DNA of 64,000 bases from Bacteroidia bacterium (GTDB lineage: Bacteria > Bacteroidota > Bacteroidia > Chitinophagales > Chitinophagaceae), in contig JAUHYD010000003.1 of NCBI GenBank assembly GCA_030426665.1, positions 124,001 through 188,000 of the forward strand. Reading direction: 5' to 3'. The translations under genes and the position numbers were made by a program. This document shows, in pieces, positions 55,903-64,000 of this stretch. Each line of letters opens with the position of its first letter. Positions within the stretch are counted from its first letter, which is position 1. The notes beneath the pieces are model-generated. The model was given only the letters and a program-made list of their open reading frames with translations. It had not been told where the DNA came from and searched no databases.

Positions 55903-57120
55903 CTAAAATACCTTAATAGTCAGCCCGGGAATCACCTGCTTAAAGTCGTCTGTGATAATCAGCTCCGGCGAAAGGGTAAGTCCTTTGCTCTTAAACATCC
56001 TGATATTCATAAATGCTTTTAATGTAGTACCCTTAAAATAGTCACCTCTGCGGTCAAACAAATAGCCAAGACCAGCGGAGTACCGGTCACCACTACCTAC
56101 TTTCGCATTTATAAACCAGTTGGGTTTGGAATAGTAAGTGTTGTCTGTTCCTTTCTCAAAGAAGAAATAAGACGAGGCAAATAAAGACCAGGTAACATTT
56201 CTGTTATTATCCCACCAAGAGGGTTTGAGTTGACGCTCATAATCCAACCCAACTTCCGCATAAGGTGCAAACGTATTTCTTATGAGTCCGATACCTACAT
56301 TACCTGTCACCTCTACAATATCGGAAGAACGTGTAATTGACCACCTGCCCTCTGAGTTATAGCTTATCAACCCCTCAAAACGCCTGAATCGGTTTAGTGC
56401 CGTATTCTTGTACTTTTTACTATCCGGAGTTTCTTGTATTGAAGGGTCAAAACGTGTTGATGAAGGTCTACGGAAAGGGTTTCGTAGCGTTCGTTTTCCC
56501 TTAGTGGACAGCAATGTGTCAATTGCATGATGCAACAAACCCTTATTAGCAAGTACACTCGCGAGGTCTGTATAACTGTTCAGACAAAATGTAACCTGAT
56601 ACATACCTGCATGAGTCAGGTTATAACGAAAGCCGCTTCCGCTTTCTACGTCTCGCTCAAAAACCGGGTTTCGCTTCACGTATATCCGTATGGAATCCTG
56701 TTCAAGTTTAAGCTTTGATATCTCGTTAGGCTCATTCATGAATATAGCGCCCACTGGTCGATGAATTTGGAACCTGATCTTGCTGAATTTATATTTTTCA
56801 TCTGCAGCATAGTCAATACGCACACTGCCACTACTTTCCAGAGAGTCTTTGTAGAACGCAATATTCCTCAGTACCGCTTCCAGCAATGTATCTATATGCT
56901 GCAATTCCTCGTATTGGGCAGCATTATTCAACTCAATTATCATCTTGCCTTTGTTAGGCAGTATAACAATATCACGCACATTTACATACTGTTGTGGCAT
57001 CTCGAAGCTACGTTCGTAAACCGATCGTTCCGGATTATTACCACTGTTGAACTTTTCCTGTGCAGCAGCAGTGACCGCAGTACACAATACTATCACTGCA
57101 AGTATCATTAGTTTTTTCAT
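55903..57120 (-). CDS. Exported outer-membrane-like protein, paralogue C
   Basis: 405 residues from ATG 57120, which starts the signal peptide (MKKLMILAVIVLCTAVTAAA); 57141 is a longer alternative. It shares VNVRDIVILPNKGKMIIELNN, a ~60-residue ARxIDYAxDEKY-like segment and LEQDSIRIYVKRNPV with its two paralogues. The C-terminal ~150 residues read as beta strands and end in a terminal Phe (PGLTIKVF), as in outer-membrane barrels. Family unknown. Confidence 0.7.
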   Translation of the reverse strand: MKKLMILAVIVLCTAVTAAAQEKFNSGNNPERSVYERSFEMPQQYVNVRDIVILPNKGKMIIELNNAAQYEELQHIDTLLEAVLRNIAFYKDSLESSGSVRIDYAADEKYKFSKIRFQIHRPVGAIFMNEPNEISKLKLEQDSIRIYVKRNPVFERDVESGSGFRYNLTHAGMYQVTFCLNSYTDLASVLANKGLLHHAIDTLLSTKGKRTLRNPFRRPSSTRFDPSIQETPDSKKYKNTALNRFRRFEGLISYNSEGRWSITRSSDIVEVTGNVGIGLIRNTFAPYAEVGLDYERQLKPSWWDNNRNVTWSLFASSYFFFEKGTDNTYYSKPNWFINAKVGSGDRYSAGLGYLFDRRGDYFKGTTLKAFMNIRMFKSKGLTLSPELIITDDFKQVIPGLTIKVF

Positions 57121-57143
57121 TGGGCTAGTTTTAAAAATCAAAC

Positions 57144-58400
57144 CTAAAACACCTTAATCGTCAGTCCGGGAAACACCTGCCTGAAATCATCCGTAATAAT
57201 CAATTCGGGAGACAGGGTAAAGCCTTTGCCCTTAAACACTGAAATGTTCATAAATGCTTTTACAGTCGTACCGCTAAAGTAAGAGCCACTCTTACTAAAC
57301 AAGTAACCGGCACCCATACTTAAGCCATCTGCGTTTCCAACTTGTGCATTTACAAACCAGTTAGGCTTGGTATAATACTCCCCCTGTGCACCCTGCTCAA
57401 ACAAAAAATGAGATGCCACCAAAAGACTGAAACTCGTACTGGAATAGCGATTCTGATATATCCTGCGACCATCTTTGGTAAATGTAACGCCAATTTCTGC
57501 GTATGGGGCAAGGTAATTTCTTACCAAGCCAGCTCCAATATTACCACCCAGTTCAATTTCATCCCATTGAGGAATAAGATCCTTTCCATTCGAGTTGTCT
57601 ATTATTGCCAATCCCTTATATTGTCTATAACGAGCTTGCTTACGACAAGAGCCACAAACATGATTAACGTTGCATAATTCTGACGTTGCGGTATCTATCC
57701 CGAAAGGGTGGTAATATGTCGAAGAAGTATATTTATTAGGATTTAACTTAGTATTCTTTTTCTTGGTTGTTGTGAGCGTATCTATGACATGCCTCAAGGT
57801 TCGTTTGTCATCAGCTATCTTCCGCAAATCGGTATAAACGTTCACGCAAAATGTTAACTGGTACATCTCCGCATTGTTCAAGCTGTATCGACTTTCCTTT
57901 GCCCAATTGCCTTTTATATTTTCAGGCAGATTCACAACCGGGTTGTGTCTGACAAATATACGAACTGTGTCTTGCTCCAACTTTAGCTTTGCAACAGCGT
58001 CATTACCGTTGTTCATAAATACTTCACCGTCTGCTTCGTGCTTCTTAAACCTGATTTTACTGAACGGGTACGCTTCATCTATTGTATAGTCTATTCGAAC
58101 GTTTCCGTTGTAATTATCTAGTGAGTCTCTGTAAAAAGCTATCTCATCTAAAAAATGATATAGCACCGTATCAAGGTGCTTGAGTTCATTGTACTGTTCT
58201 ACATTATTCAACTCTATTATCATCTTTGCATTGTTTTGCAGATATACATAGTCGCGAATATTGATGAACCCCGACAGCATCTCAAAATTCGATTCAGTAA
58301 CGGTACGTTTTTTGCGCGCTGGCGTGGCGTCGTCGTCTTGCCCAAAAGAGACATTTGACACACTCATTAATATAGCAGCAAGCACTATTAGCCTTTTCAT
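57144..58400 (-). CDS. Exported outer-membrane-like protein, paralogue B
   Basis: 418 residues, signal peptide MKRLIVLAAILMSVSNVSFG. Close to paralogue C at both ends: INIRDYVYLQNNAKMIIELNN early, GNIGAGLVRNYLAPYAEIG in the middle and a C-terminal ELIITDDFRQVFPGLTIKVF, one residue different from C over the last ~20. The middle has a C-x2-C-like NHVCGSCRKQ not seen in C. The C-terminal Phe and alternating pattern suggest a small outer-membrane barrel. Confidence 0.7.
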   Translation of the reverse strand: MKRLIVLAAILMSVSNVSFGQDDDATPARKKRTVTESNFEMLSGFINIRDYVYLQNNAKMIIELNNVEQYNELKHLDTVLYHFLDEIAFYRDSLDNYNGNVRIDYTIDEAYPFSKIRFKKHEADGEVFMNNGNDAVAKLKLEQDTVRIFVRHNPVVNLPENIKGNWAKESRYSLNNAEMYQLTFCVNVYTDLRKIADDKRTLRHVIDTLTTTKKKNTKLNPNKYTSSTYYHPFGIDTATSELCNVNHVCGSCRKQARYRQYKGLAIIDNSNGKDLIPQWDEIELGGNIGAGLVRNYLAPYAEIGVTFTKDGRRIYQNRYSSTSFSLLVASHFLFEQGAQGEYYTKPNWFVNAQVGNADGLSMGAGYLFSKSGSYFSGTTVKAFMNISVFKGKGFTLSPELIITDDFRQVFPGLTIKVF

Positions 58401-58422
58401 TTGGTTGGTTTTAATGGTTAGT

Positions 58423-59676
58423 TTAAATCACTTTTATCTTCATAGTCATTCCCGGGAATATCTGCCTGAATGTGTCCGTAGCAATCAACTCCGGCGATAG
58501 CGTAACACCATTGAGTATTGTTGCGGAAATAAAAAACTTAACGGTAGTACCCTTAAAGTAATCACCCTTCTGTATCGCAAGATAGCCAAGACCATATGAG
58601 TATTGCTTTGACTTAAAGCCCAGAATATCATTCTTAAATGAGCCACCTCTTTCAAGATTAATAAACCAGTTGTCTTCTACCCAATAGCTATCCTTATCAT
58701 CGTGCTTAAAAAAGAAAAAAGGAGAGACAGAGAGCAAAGTAAAGAAATAGCTACTTTTTCTGTTTTCGTAAACTCTATCTTTTAAGGATATGCCAACCTC
58801 AGCAAAAGGGGATAGTGTGTTTCTGACTACCCCCACACAACCATTCGTATAGAAAGAAAGTTGAGCCGGGGTTCTCCAGTCATTGTATTGACCATACTCT
58901 TTTTTCAACAAGTGTGGAAACTTTACGAGCCTCTGTTCTTTTATCCGATAATTGGTCGTGTAAGGATGAAATATACATGCAGTCGGTTGAAAAGTTGGCA
59001 TGTCTGCCTCCTTCTTGCTTCGTGCTGCTATCAGCGTATCCATTGAATTCTTAATGACGTCCCTTTCTGTTAATACTTTTCTGATATCCCTGTAATCATT
59101 TACCAGTATCGTTACCTGTACAGGGTATATCCACGCAGCTTTTCCTAGCCTTATTTTTGCCTTCTTCCCGGACTTGTCAGTGCCAAACATTACACCCTCT
59201 CCTTCACTTTTATAGTTGACCCGGTTGTAAATAATCCTAACGGTATCCTGCTCTATTTTCAGCCGTTCTGTTTTTCCATCTCGTTTGACAAAAGTCTCAC
59301 CTCGTTGATTGTACTTGATAAATCGCATCTCACGATGCGCTCCGGGATTATTGACTATGTAGTCTATGCGCACATTCTCTGAGCCATTCTCTAAGGAGTC
59401 CCTGTAAAAAGAAATGTCTTCGAGCAACTGCTCCATTACAGTATCTATACCCCTGATACTATTATAGTCATTCAGGTCCACCAACTCGAATATCATTTTA
59501 CCATTCTTCAGGTATAGGAAGTCGTTGATATTAGCATACATTGATCCCATAAACCTTTGCTCGGTTGGCGTACTGCTATGATACTCCTTAAATCTTTTGG
59601 CAAGATATTCCTGAGCATAAACGTCCCCATGTGCGACTGCTATCAGCAGTGCAATACATAAAATAATCCGTTTCAT
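58423..59676 (-). CDS. Exported outer-membrane-like protein, paralogue A
   Basis: 417 residues, signal peptide MKRIILCIALLIAVAHGDVYA. The most diverged of the three: ANINDFLYLKNGKMIFELVDLNDYNSI and ENVRIDYIVNNPG align with B and C, and the end ELIATDTFRQIFPGMTMKIKVI lacks the terminal Phe. It lies four bases after the anti-sigma-like gene. Three tandem paralogues indicate a dosage or partner-diversification need. Confidence 0.7.
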   Translation of the reverse strand: MKRIILCIALLIAVAHGDVYAQEYLAKRFKEYHSSTPTEQRFMGSMYANINDFLYLKNGKMIFELVDLNDYNSIRGIDTVMEQLLEDISFYRDSLENGSENVRIDYIVNNPGAHREMRFIKYNQRGETFVKRDGKTERLKIEQDTVRIIYNRVNYKSEGEGVMFGTDKSGKKAKIRLGKAAWIYPVQVTILVNDYRDIRKVLTERDVIKNSMDTLIAARSKKEADMPTFQPTACIFHPYTTNYRIKEQRLVKFPHLLKKEYGQYNDWRTPAQLSFYTNGCVGVVRNTLSPFAEVGISLKDRVYENRKSSYFFTLLSVSPFFFFKHDDKDSYWVEDNWFINLERGGSFKNDILGFKSKQYSYGLGYLAIQKGDYFKGTTVKFFISATILNGVTLSPELIATDTFRQIFPGMTMKIKVI

Positions 59677-59680
59677 AACG

Positions 59681-60466
59681 TTAGTTGTTTCTGTTGAAGT
59701 TTATATTGAGCGGGCTTCGTGCATAAAGCCTGCCACTTGTGCCATAGTTTCTACGAAATGGGTTCTGAAATACAAAAGTGTTTCCGTGCGGTCTGTTGAT
59801 GCGCATCATAGTCAACATACCTTCTTCGTACACACTCGTCTGCCCCTCTTGTTGTATATCGTAGATGCTCACCACTTTCATTTTGCTGATGTCTAATTTA
59901 GGCCCATCATACACATACATATCTTCCTGCTCAGGCGTATAACCTGCGTTTAAGTCATTAATATGCACCACGCGCATATTTTTAAGATTGAGCTTCGGGT
60001 GAAGTTCAATATTAACTTCGGCAACGGTTGGGTTTATCTGCGGCAATTGCAACTGCGCAACAGGCATGGGTACAACGACACCCTGAGGTAGCTTGTCCAG
60101 CAGCGGTTCATGCTGTACGAATAATGCCGGTTCCGACTCCATAGGTGTCGGCATTGTTATTACCCGCGGCTGTGAATCTGTCGTATTATATACTGCCGTC
60201 CCCTGTTCGCTCACAATAGGCGTCGTAGTATTGTTCAAGGGCAGGTTATCGGCAATTTTTTCTTGCGAATCATAACGTATCACACCAATGCTTATCAGCA
60301 CCAACAACAAAGCAGCTACTGCAGCATACCTGAACCGGAAAAGCAATGCAGGCTTTTTATCCATACGCTCCTGCAGCCGCTCCCACGCCTCCTCCTTGCC
60401 AAAGACAACCCCTCCGGACAATGCATCCAGCGACTCCATCTTTTCTTTTATCTGACTGTCTTTCAT
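59681..60466 (-). CDS. Single-pass anti-sigma-like membrane protein
   Basis: 261 residues. A short acidic/basic cytoplasmic N-terminus (about 1-43), one membrane helix (about 47-63), and a ~195-residue periplasmic part. No zinc (ZAS) motif is visible. Two similar stretches, KLNLKNMRVVHINDLN at 159-173 and KLDISKMKVVSIYDIQ at 190-205, form an internal repeat. Position four bases after an ECF sigma gene and the single membrane span suggest it restrains that factor until a periplasmic signal arrives, but family membership is inferred from context. Confidence 0.65.
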   Translation of the reverse strand: MKDSQIKEKMESLDALSGGVVFGKEEAWERLQERMDKKPALLFRFRYAAVAALLLVLISIGVIRYDSQEKIADNLPLNNTTTPIVSEQGTAVYNTTDSQPRVITMPTPMESEPALFVQHEPLLDKLPQGVVVPMPVAQLQLPQINPTVAEVNIELHPKLNLKNMRVVHINDLNAGYTPEQEDMYVYDGPKLDISKMKVVSIYDIQQEGQTSVYEEGMLTMMRINRPHGNTFVFQNPFRRNYGTSGRLYARSPLNINFNRNN

Positions 60467-60470
60467 ACTA

Positions 60471-61004
60471 CTACTTTTGTACGTGCTGTACTACCGTTTT
60501 TTGCAACAATGCCCTGGCCTTGCTCAACTGCGATTTAGATGTCCCTTCCGTTATGCCCAGCATACCTGCTATCTCCTTATGACTATACCCCTCCACTACA
60601 AACAGGTTAAACACTGTGCTATACCCTGTCGGCAATGCCAGTATCTGTCGGAATATCTCATCGGCACTCATCTTGGCCGTTGTTGTCTCATCTGCACCTG
60701 CTTCTGTTGCACTTTGTTCTTCTACTATTTGTAAGCTCCCCTTCTTACGCAGAAACATCAGACACTCATTTACCATTATCCGTTTGAGCCATGCTGTTAT
60801 ACTGCTATCTCCGCTATATACAAACCGGTCGATTGTTTTGTAAAAGGAAAAGAAACCATTTAGCATCAGCTCCTCGGCATCAGGCAGGCTCTTTACATAC
60901 CGCATACATAGTAGCAACATACCCTCCGACCACCTGTCGAAGATGTATTTCTGGCAGATTCTGTCCTGTCGTTTGCAGCCGTCTATTGCCTTTTGCCCTG
61001 TCAT
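60471..61004 (-). CDS. ECF-family RNA polymerase sigma factor
   Basis: 177 residues from ATG 61004; an in-frame TTG is one codon upstream. Region 2 (CMRYVKSLPDAEELMLNGFFSFYKTIDRF with DSSITAWLKRIMVNECLMFLRKK) and region 4 (ALPTGYSTVFNLFVVEGYSHKEIAGMLGITEGTSKSQLSKAR) are both clear. It redirects RNA polymerase to a small regulon, most likely including this operon. It is the first gene of the seven-gene unit. No TAnnTTTG box was found upstream, which fits self-activated transcription from an ECF promoter (inference). Confidence 0.9.
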   Translation of the reverse strand: MTGQKAIDGCKRQDRICQKYIFDRWSEGMLLLCMRYVKSLPDAEELMLNGFFSFYKTIDRFVYSGDSSITAWLKRIMVNECLMFLRKKGSLQIVEEQSATEAGADETTTAKMSADEIFRQILALPTGYSTVFNLFVVEGYSHKEIAGMLGITEGTSKSQLSKARALLQKTVVQHVQK

Positions 61005-61101
61005 CAACCGTTATCAATGGGTTTGCTTACAGTAATATATGCCGTTTGCGTGGGAAAGGTTGCCTGAGCAGAAAATTTTTTTTCGCTATCGATATATGCT
61101 G

Positions 61102-61713
61102 CTAATTGCGCCAGTCTTCTATCTTTAGCAATCGGAAAAAATCTTCCTCCTCGTACTCTCGTACACATCCCGGAGCCAGATCGCCTAATTCTAAATCCTC
61201 AATCGAAACGCGTATCAATCTACGGCATGGGTGATTTATGGCAGATACCATCTTTCTGACCTGATGAAACTTCCCTTCATACATCGACATGCGTAGCCAC
61301 GTATGTGGCGCACGAGCACGCTGATCCAGCTGATGCGGAAACAGCGTTGCGGGTGGTTCTATAATGTCCACGATACATGGTGGTGTTGTGTAGTGTTCTT
61401 CTTCGCCAATGCGAAAAGACACACCGGTTCGCAGTTTTTCTAATTTTGCAGCAGATACTTCATTTTTTACTCGTACAACGTAGGTCCGTTTGTGCGGCAC
61501 TTTCCCCTGAAACAATAACTTAGTTACACGCTTGTTGGTGGTTAGAATCAGTAGCCCCTCAGAGTGACTGTCGAGTCTGCCAACCGCATGAATGCCTTCC
61601 GGAAATTCAAAATCCAACGTGCCTAATAGATCAACCGCATCATTGCCTATAAACTGCGAAACCATGTTGTATGGTTTGTTGATAATAAAGTAGCGGTGCT
61701 GCTGGGTTGTCAT
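61102..61713 (-). CDS. Pseudouridine synthase, RsuA/RluE-type
   Basis: 203 residues, the RluE-like size with no S4 domain. The catalytic Asp is in GRLDSHSEGLLILT and the C-terminal block GKFHQVRKMVSAINHPCRRLIRVSIEDLELGDL is typical of the RsuA group. It converts specific uridines in rRNA to pseudouridine. Start ATG 61713; a TACTTTTG box ends five bases before it, so the mRNA would be nearly leaderless. Confidence 0.9.
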   Translation of the reverse strand: MTTQQHRYFIINKPYNMVSQFIGNDAVDLLGTLDFEFPEGIHAVGRLDSHSEGLLILTTNKRVTKLLFQGKVPHKRTYVVRVKNEVSAAKLEKLRTGVSFRIGEEEHYTTPPCIVDIIEPPATLFPHQLDQRARAPHTWLRMSMYEGKFHQVRKMVSAINHPCRRLIRVSIEDLELGDLAPGCVREYEEEDFFRLLKIEDWRN

Positions 61714-61775
61714 TGCGCCAAAAGTACGTTGGATTGGGTATAAAACGTGCTATCGGCACACCGGTCAGGACAAGT

Positions 61776-62573
61776 TTACACATCCTTTACCAATGGTACT
61801 CCGCACTGGTTACAATATAGGGCGTTATCATCGTTCTGAGCCCGACAAACGTTGCACTTTTTATTTTCTCTGCCGGCCTTTGCCATTTCTACTGTTACAA
61901 TGCCGGTAGGTACAGCTATTACTGCATAACCAAGTATCATAGCAACAGACGAAATTAGCTTACCCAATGTAGTGTGCGGAACCATATCCCCATAACCAAC
62001 GGTTGTAACCGTTACAATAGCCCAGTAGATACTTTGCGGAATACTGGTAAACCCCTTTTCGCCTCCTTCTACCACGTACATTATTGTCCCCAGAAAAATG
62101 ACTATGGCAACAATGGAAAACAGAAATATACTGACTTTATAGACGCTGGAACGCAATGCCGCTACCAAACCTTGCGCCTCCCTATTGAACCTCACTAACT
62201 TAAGAATGCGAAAGACGCGCAACAAGCGGAATACCCTAACCACCAGAAAGTAATGATACCCCACGATGAACAAACTCAGGTATGTCGGTAAGATTGACAG
62301 AAAGTCAATAAGCCCCCAAAAGCTTAACAGATACCGGACGGGCTTTTTGCTTATCAGTATTCTGAGTAGATATTCTATCGAAAACAATACGGTCAGGACC
62401 CATTCTGTTGCAACAAAAACTTCATGATACTGTTTTCCTACCTCCGGAATACTCTCCAGCATCACTACCACTATACTCAACAGTATTGTCCACAACAGCA
62501 CGACATCAAACTGCCGGCCGCCCCTTGTGTCCGTCTCAAAAACTACCTTATATAGTCGCTCCTTTATTGTCAT
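61776..62573 (-). CDS. Voltage-gated K+ channel-like ion transporter with C-terminal zinc ribbon
   Basis: 265 residues. Six membrane helices with an S4-like RVFRLLRVFRILKLVRFN and the selectivity filter TVTTVGYGDMVPH give the Kv-channel plan. The last ~30 residues hold CNVCRAQNDDNALYCNQCG, a zinc ribbon of two C-x2-C pairs, which is not part of the basic channel and may serve as a regulator or assembly site in the cytoplasm. Between a pseudouridine synthase and a nitrilase gene with no functional link. Confidence 0.9.
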   Translation of the reverse strand: MTIKERLYKVVFETDTRGGRQFDVVLLWTILLSIVVVMLESIPEVGKQYHEVFVATEWVLTVLFSIEYLLRILISKKPVRYLLSFWGLIDFLSILPTYLSLFIVGYHYFLVVRVFRLLRVFRILKLVRFNREAQGLVAALRSSVYKVSIFLFSIVAIVIFLGTIMYVVEGGEKGFTSIPQSIYWAIVTVTTVGYGDMVPHTTLGKLISSVAMILGYAVIAVPTGIVTVEMAKAGRENKKCNVCRAQNDDNALYCNQCGVPLVKDV

Positions 62574-62633
62574 TGTTATTATTGCGGAATCAACAGATTA
62601 GCCTTAACGGATAAGCCAGACTTTGTACAACTC

Positions 62634-63416
62634 TTACAGTAGCAAGAATTTATCGCCATCTTTCAAAAAAGGCAATTTTTCTCTTGTTTCCTGCAGCATG
62701 TCTTTGTCCAGAGTCACAGTATGTACCGCCACCTCATTCGACTGTTGCCATATCATAGCTCCCAAAGGGTCAAACACGCTGCTGTCTCCGGAGTAATTAA
62801 TTTCTTTTCCATCCTTCCCTACCCGATTTACACCTACCACGTAACACTGATTCTCTATTGCCCGTGCCTGCAACAAAGTCTTCCATGCCAGATTTCTTTT
62901 TTCCGGCCAGTTGGCAACATATAACAGCACATCGTACACTTCGTTGTGATTGCGAACCCACACCGGAAAACGCAAATCATAACACACCTGCAGGTTTATC
63001 TTCCAGCCATTTACCTGAACAATGGTACGGGTGTCACCTGCTGTATAGTGTTTATCCTCATCGGCATATCCAAACAGATGCCGTTTGTCATAGTATCCTA
63101 TTTTGCCATCAGGCTGCACCCATAGCATTCTGTTGTAGTACCGTCCCTCTTCTTCAATAATCAGGCTGCCGGTAAGTATACATCTGTGCCGGGTAGCCAT
63201 GGATGCCATCCAGCCTACTGTATCCCCTTCCATTGTCTCTGCCAGTCGCTCCGGTGCCATGCTAAAACCGGTGCTGAACATTTCCGGTAGTACTACTACC
63301 TGCCGTTTATTGCCTATTCCAGCTATGAATTGCTCATATTGCCGGAGGTTGGCAGATTTGTTCTCCCATACTATATCGGGCTGTATCAGCGTTATGTGTA
63401 GTGTAGACGATGCCAT
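62634..63416 (-). CDS. Nitrilase-superfamily amidohydrolase (omega-amidase/YafV-like)
   Basis: 260 residues. The catalytic triad is visible: Glu45 in LPEMFSTGF, Lys111 in YYDKRHLFG and Cys145 in LQVCYDLRFPVW. It hydrolyses a small amide or deaminated-amino-acid amide, as omega-amidase does for 2-oxoglutaramate or 2-oxosuccinamate; the exact substrate is not readable. Last minus-strand gene before a divergent plus-strand gene. Confidence 0.88.
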   Translation of the reverse strand: MASSTLHITLIQPDIVWENKSANLRQYEQFIAGIGNKRQVVVLPEMFSTGFSMAPERLAETMEGDTVGWMASMATRHRCILTGSLIIEEEGRYYNRMLWVQPDGKIGYYDKRHLFGYADEDKHYTAGDTRTIVQVNGWKINLQVCYDLRFPVWVRNHNEVYDVLLYVANWPEKRNLAWKTLLQARAIENQCYVVGVNRVGKDGKEINYSGDSSVFDPLGAMIWQQSNEVAVHTVTLDKDMLQETREKLPFLKDGDKFLLL

Positions 63417-63419
63417 ATT

Positions 63420-63450
63420 TTGTTATGAAGCTACGATTAAATTACATTTG
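63420..63450 (+). promoter_or_regulatory. Promoter of the gene running off the right edge
   Basis: TTG at 63420-63422 and TACATTTG at 63443-63450 with 20 bases between, a full match to the Bacteroidota pattern. The ATG at 63525 is 74 bases downstream. Confidence 0.6.
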
Positions 63451-63524
63451 TACAGAATGCTACCAATAGCAAAACTACAATACACACACAAAAAGTATTG
63501 AACGCTACAGGGGCAATTGAAAAT

Positions 63525-64000
63525 ATGAAAAAAATACTGGTTCTCTTATTGGTGCTTATTCCCTTCATTGCGATTTGCGGCGGCAAGTACAAACGGAAGG
63601 TGATAAAGCCGGGTCGATGGCGGGAAACTGTACGAATGCTGCCCGATAGTACTTCCCTTATGTTTCGGGATACTTTGTACATGCGATTTATGGCTAAAGA
63701 TTCTTTTTCCTATCACCACCGCAACGGCTTTGTTTACGAGGGTGTTTTCAGGCTGAGCGAAGACAGCATACTTGATTTGGGTACCGTCAGATATAAAGTA
63801 TTAGAAGCAAAAGACGATCGGCTGGTCTTTATGAATTCAAAAGGTGTTTACCACTTTAACGTGGACCACTCAGATACGGCAGAGGTGATTGTTCTGGACA
63901 AAAATGATACTGCCCGCCCCGTGACGCACATCGACTCGATGATTGGTAAGTGGACAGTCTACAAGAGAGCATCTGAGGGGTTTGGAAAGATTAGCGCTGA
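63525..64000 (+). CDS. Exported protein of unknown function, 3' end outside window
   Basis: The frame from ATG 63525 stays open to the last base, giving 158 visible residues. It starts with a signal or lipoprotein-like segment (MKKILVLLLVLIPFIAICGG; Cys18 could be a lipidation site). The rest is beta-rich, with DTLYMRFMAKDSFSYHH, YEGVFRLSEDSILDLG and, near the edge, MIGKWTVYKRASEG, which resembles the start of a lipocalin-like second domain. A strong promoter lies upstream. No function is claimed. Confidence 0.75.
   Translation, partial: MKKILVLLLVLIPFIAICGGKYKRKVIKPGRWRETVRMLPDSTSLMFRDTLYMRFMAKDSFSYHHRNGFVYEGVFRLSEDSILDLGTVRYKVLEAKDDRLVFMNSKGVYHFNVDHSDTAEVIVLDKNDTARPVTHIDSMIGKWTVYKRASEGFGKISA

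Overview
The window reads as a chromosomal segment of an aerobic Bacteroidota bacterium, probably of the Chitinophagia/Sphingobacteriia type. The signs are Por/T9SS C-terminal sorting domains on secreted proteins, TAnnTTTG promoter boxes (several with a TTG 17-21 nt upstream), an alternative complex III operon joined to an aa3/caa3-type oxidase, a 14-gene nuo set with a short NuoG, and an alanine tRNA with the G3:U70 pair. The genus cannot be fixed from sequence alone.

Layout. (1) 1-8.7 kb, plus strand: the end of a LuxR-type HTH regulator, a terminator and a promoter, then a tightly overlapping cassette. It encodes a FeeM/LuxI-like acyltransferase, ketoreductase, two hotdog dehydratases, an ACP, a ketosynthase, a FabI-like enoyl reductase and a phosphopantetheinyl transferase, followed by DoxX-like, DUF2071-like, methyltransferase and membrane genes. 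This looks like a dedicated type-II fatty-acid line feeding an N-acyl-type product; it is the first candidate for an undescribed pathway. (2) 8.7-14.8 kb: iscSUA, methylmalonyl-CoA epimerase, cyclophilin, pdxJ, an orphan histidine kinase. (3) 14.8-16.5 kb: one intact tRNA-Ala(GGC) flanked on the left by six tandem 5'-half tRNA copies (three 190-bp dimers) and on the right by three 3'-half copies alternating with GIY-YIG nuclease genes. Every damaged copy carries the same hairpin in place of the anticodon arm. This is the most unusual structure seen. (4) 16.7-29.1 kb: a J-domain/KTSC protein, then actABCDEF-coxBA on the minus strand. (5) 29.5-35.6 kb: an SDR, a large T9SS protein with PKD domains, a membrane protein and a lipoprotein.

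(6) 35.7-50.8 kb: nuoA-N. It is interrupted by an SRPBCC plus NTF2-like pair between nuoE and nuoF, and by an MNT/HEPN toxin-antitoxin pair between nuoH and nuoI, with nuoI starting inside the toxin gene. (7) 50.9-53.1 kb: a YkgJ-like protein and a T9SS protein. (8) 53.2-61.0 kb, minus strand: ECF sigma factor, a membrane anti-sigma-like protein, three paralogous secreted/outer-membrane-like proteins and two paralogous DoxX-like membrane proteins. These seven genes, close enough to be one operon, form an unrecognised envelope system. (9) 61.1-64 kb: pseudouridine synthase, K+ channel with a zinc ribbon, nitrilase-family amidase, and a secreted protein running off the end.

Functionally, Nuo passes NADH electrons to quinone, ActABCDEF takes them from quinol towards the Cox oxidase, and the Isc genes supply the Fe-S clusters both complexes need. 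All family assignments come from reading motifs by eye; no database search was run.
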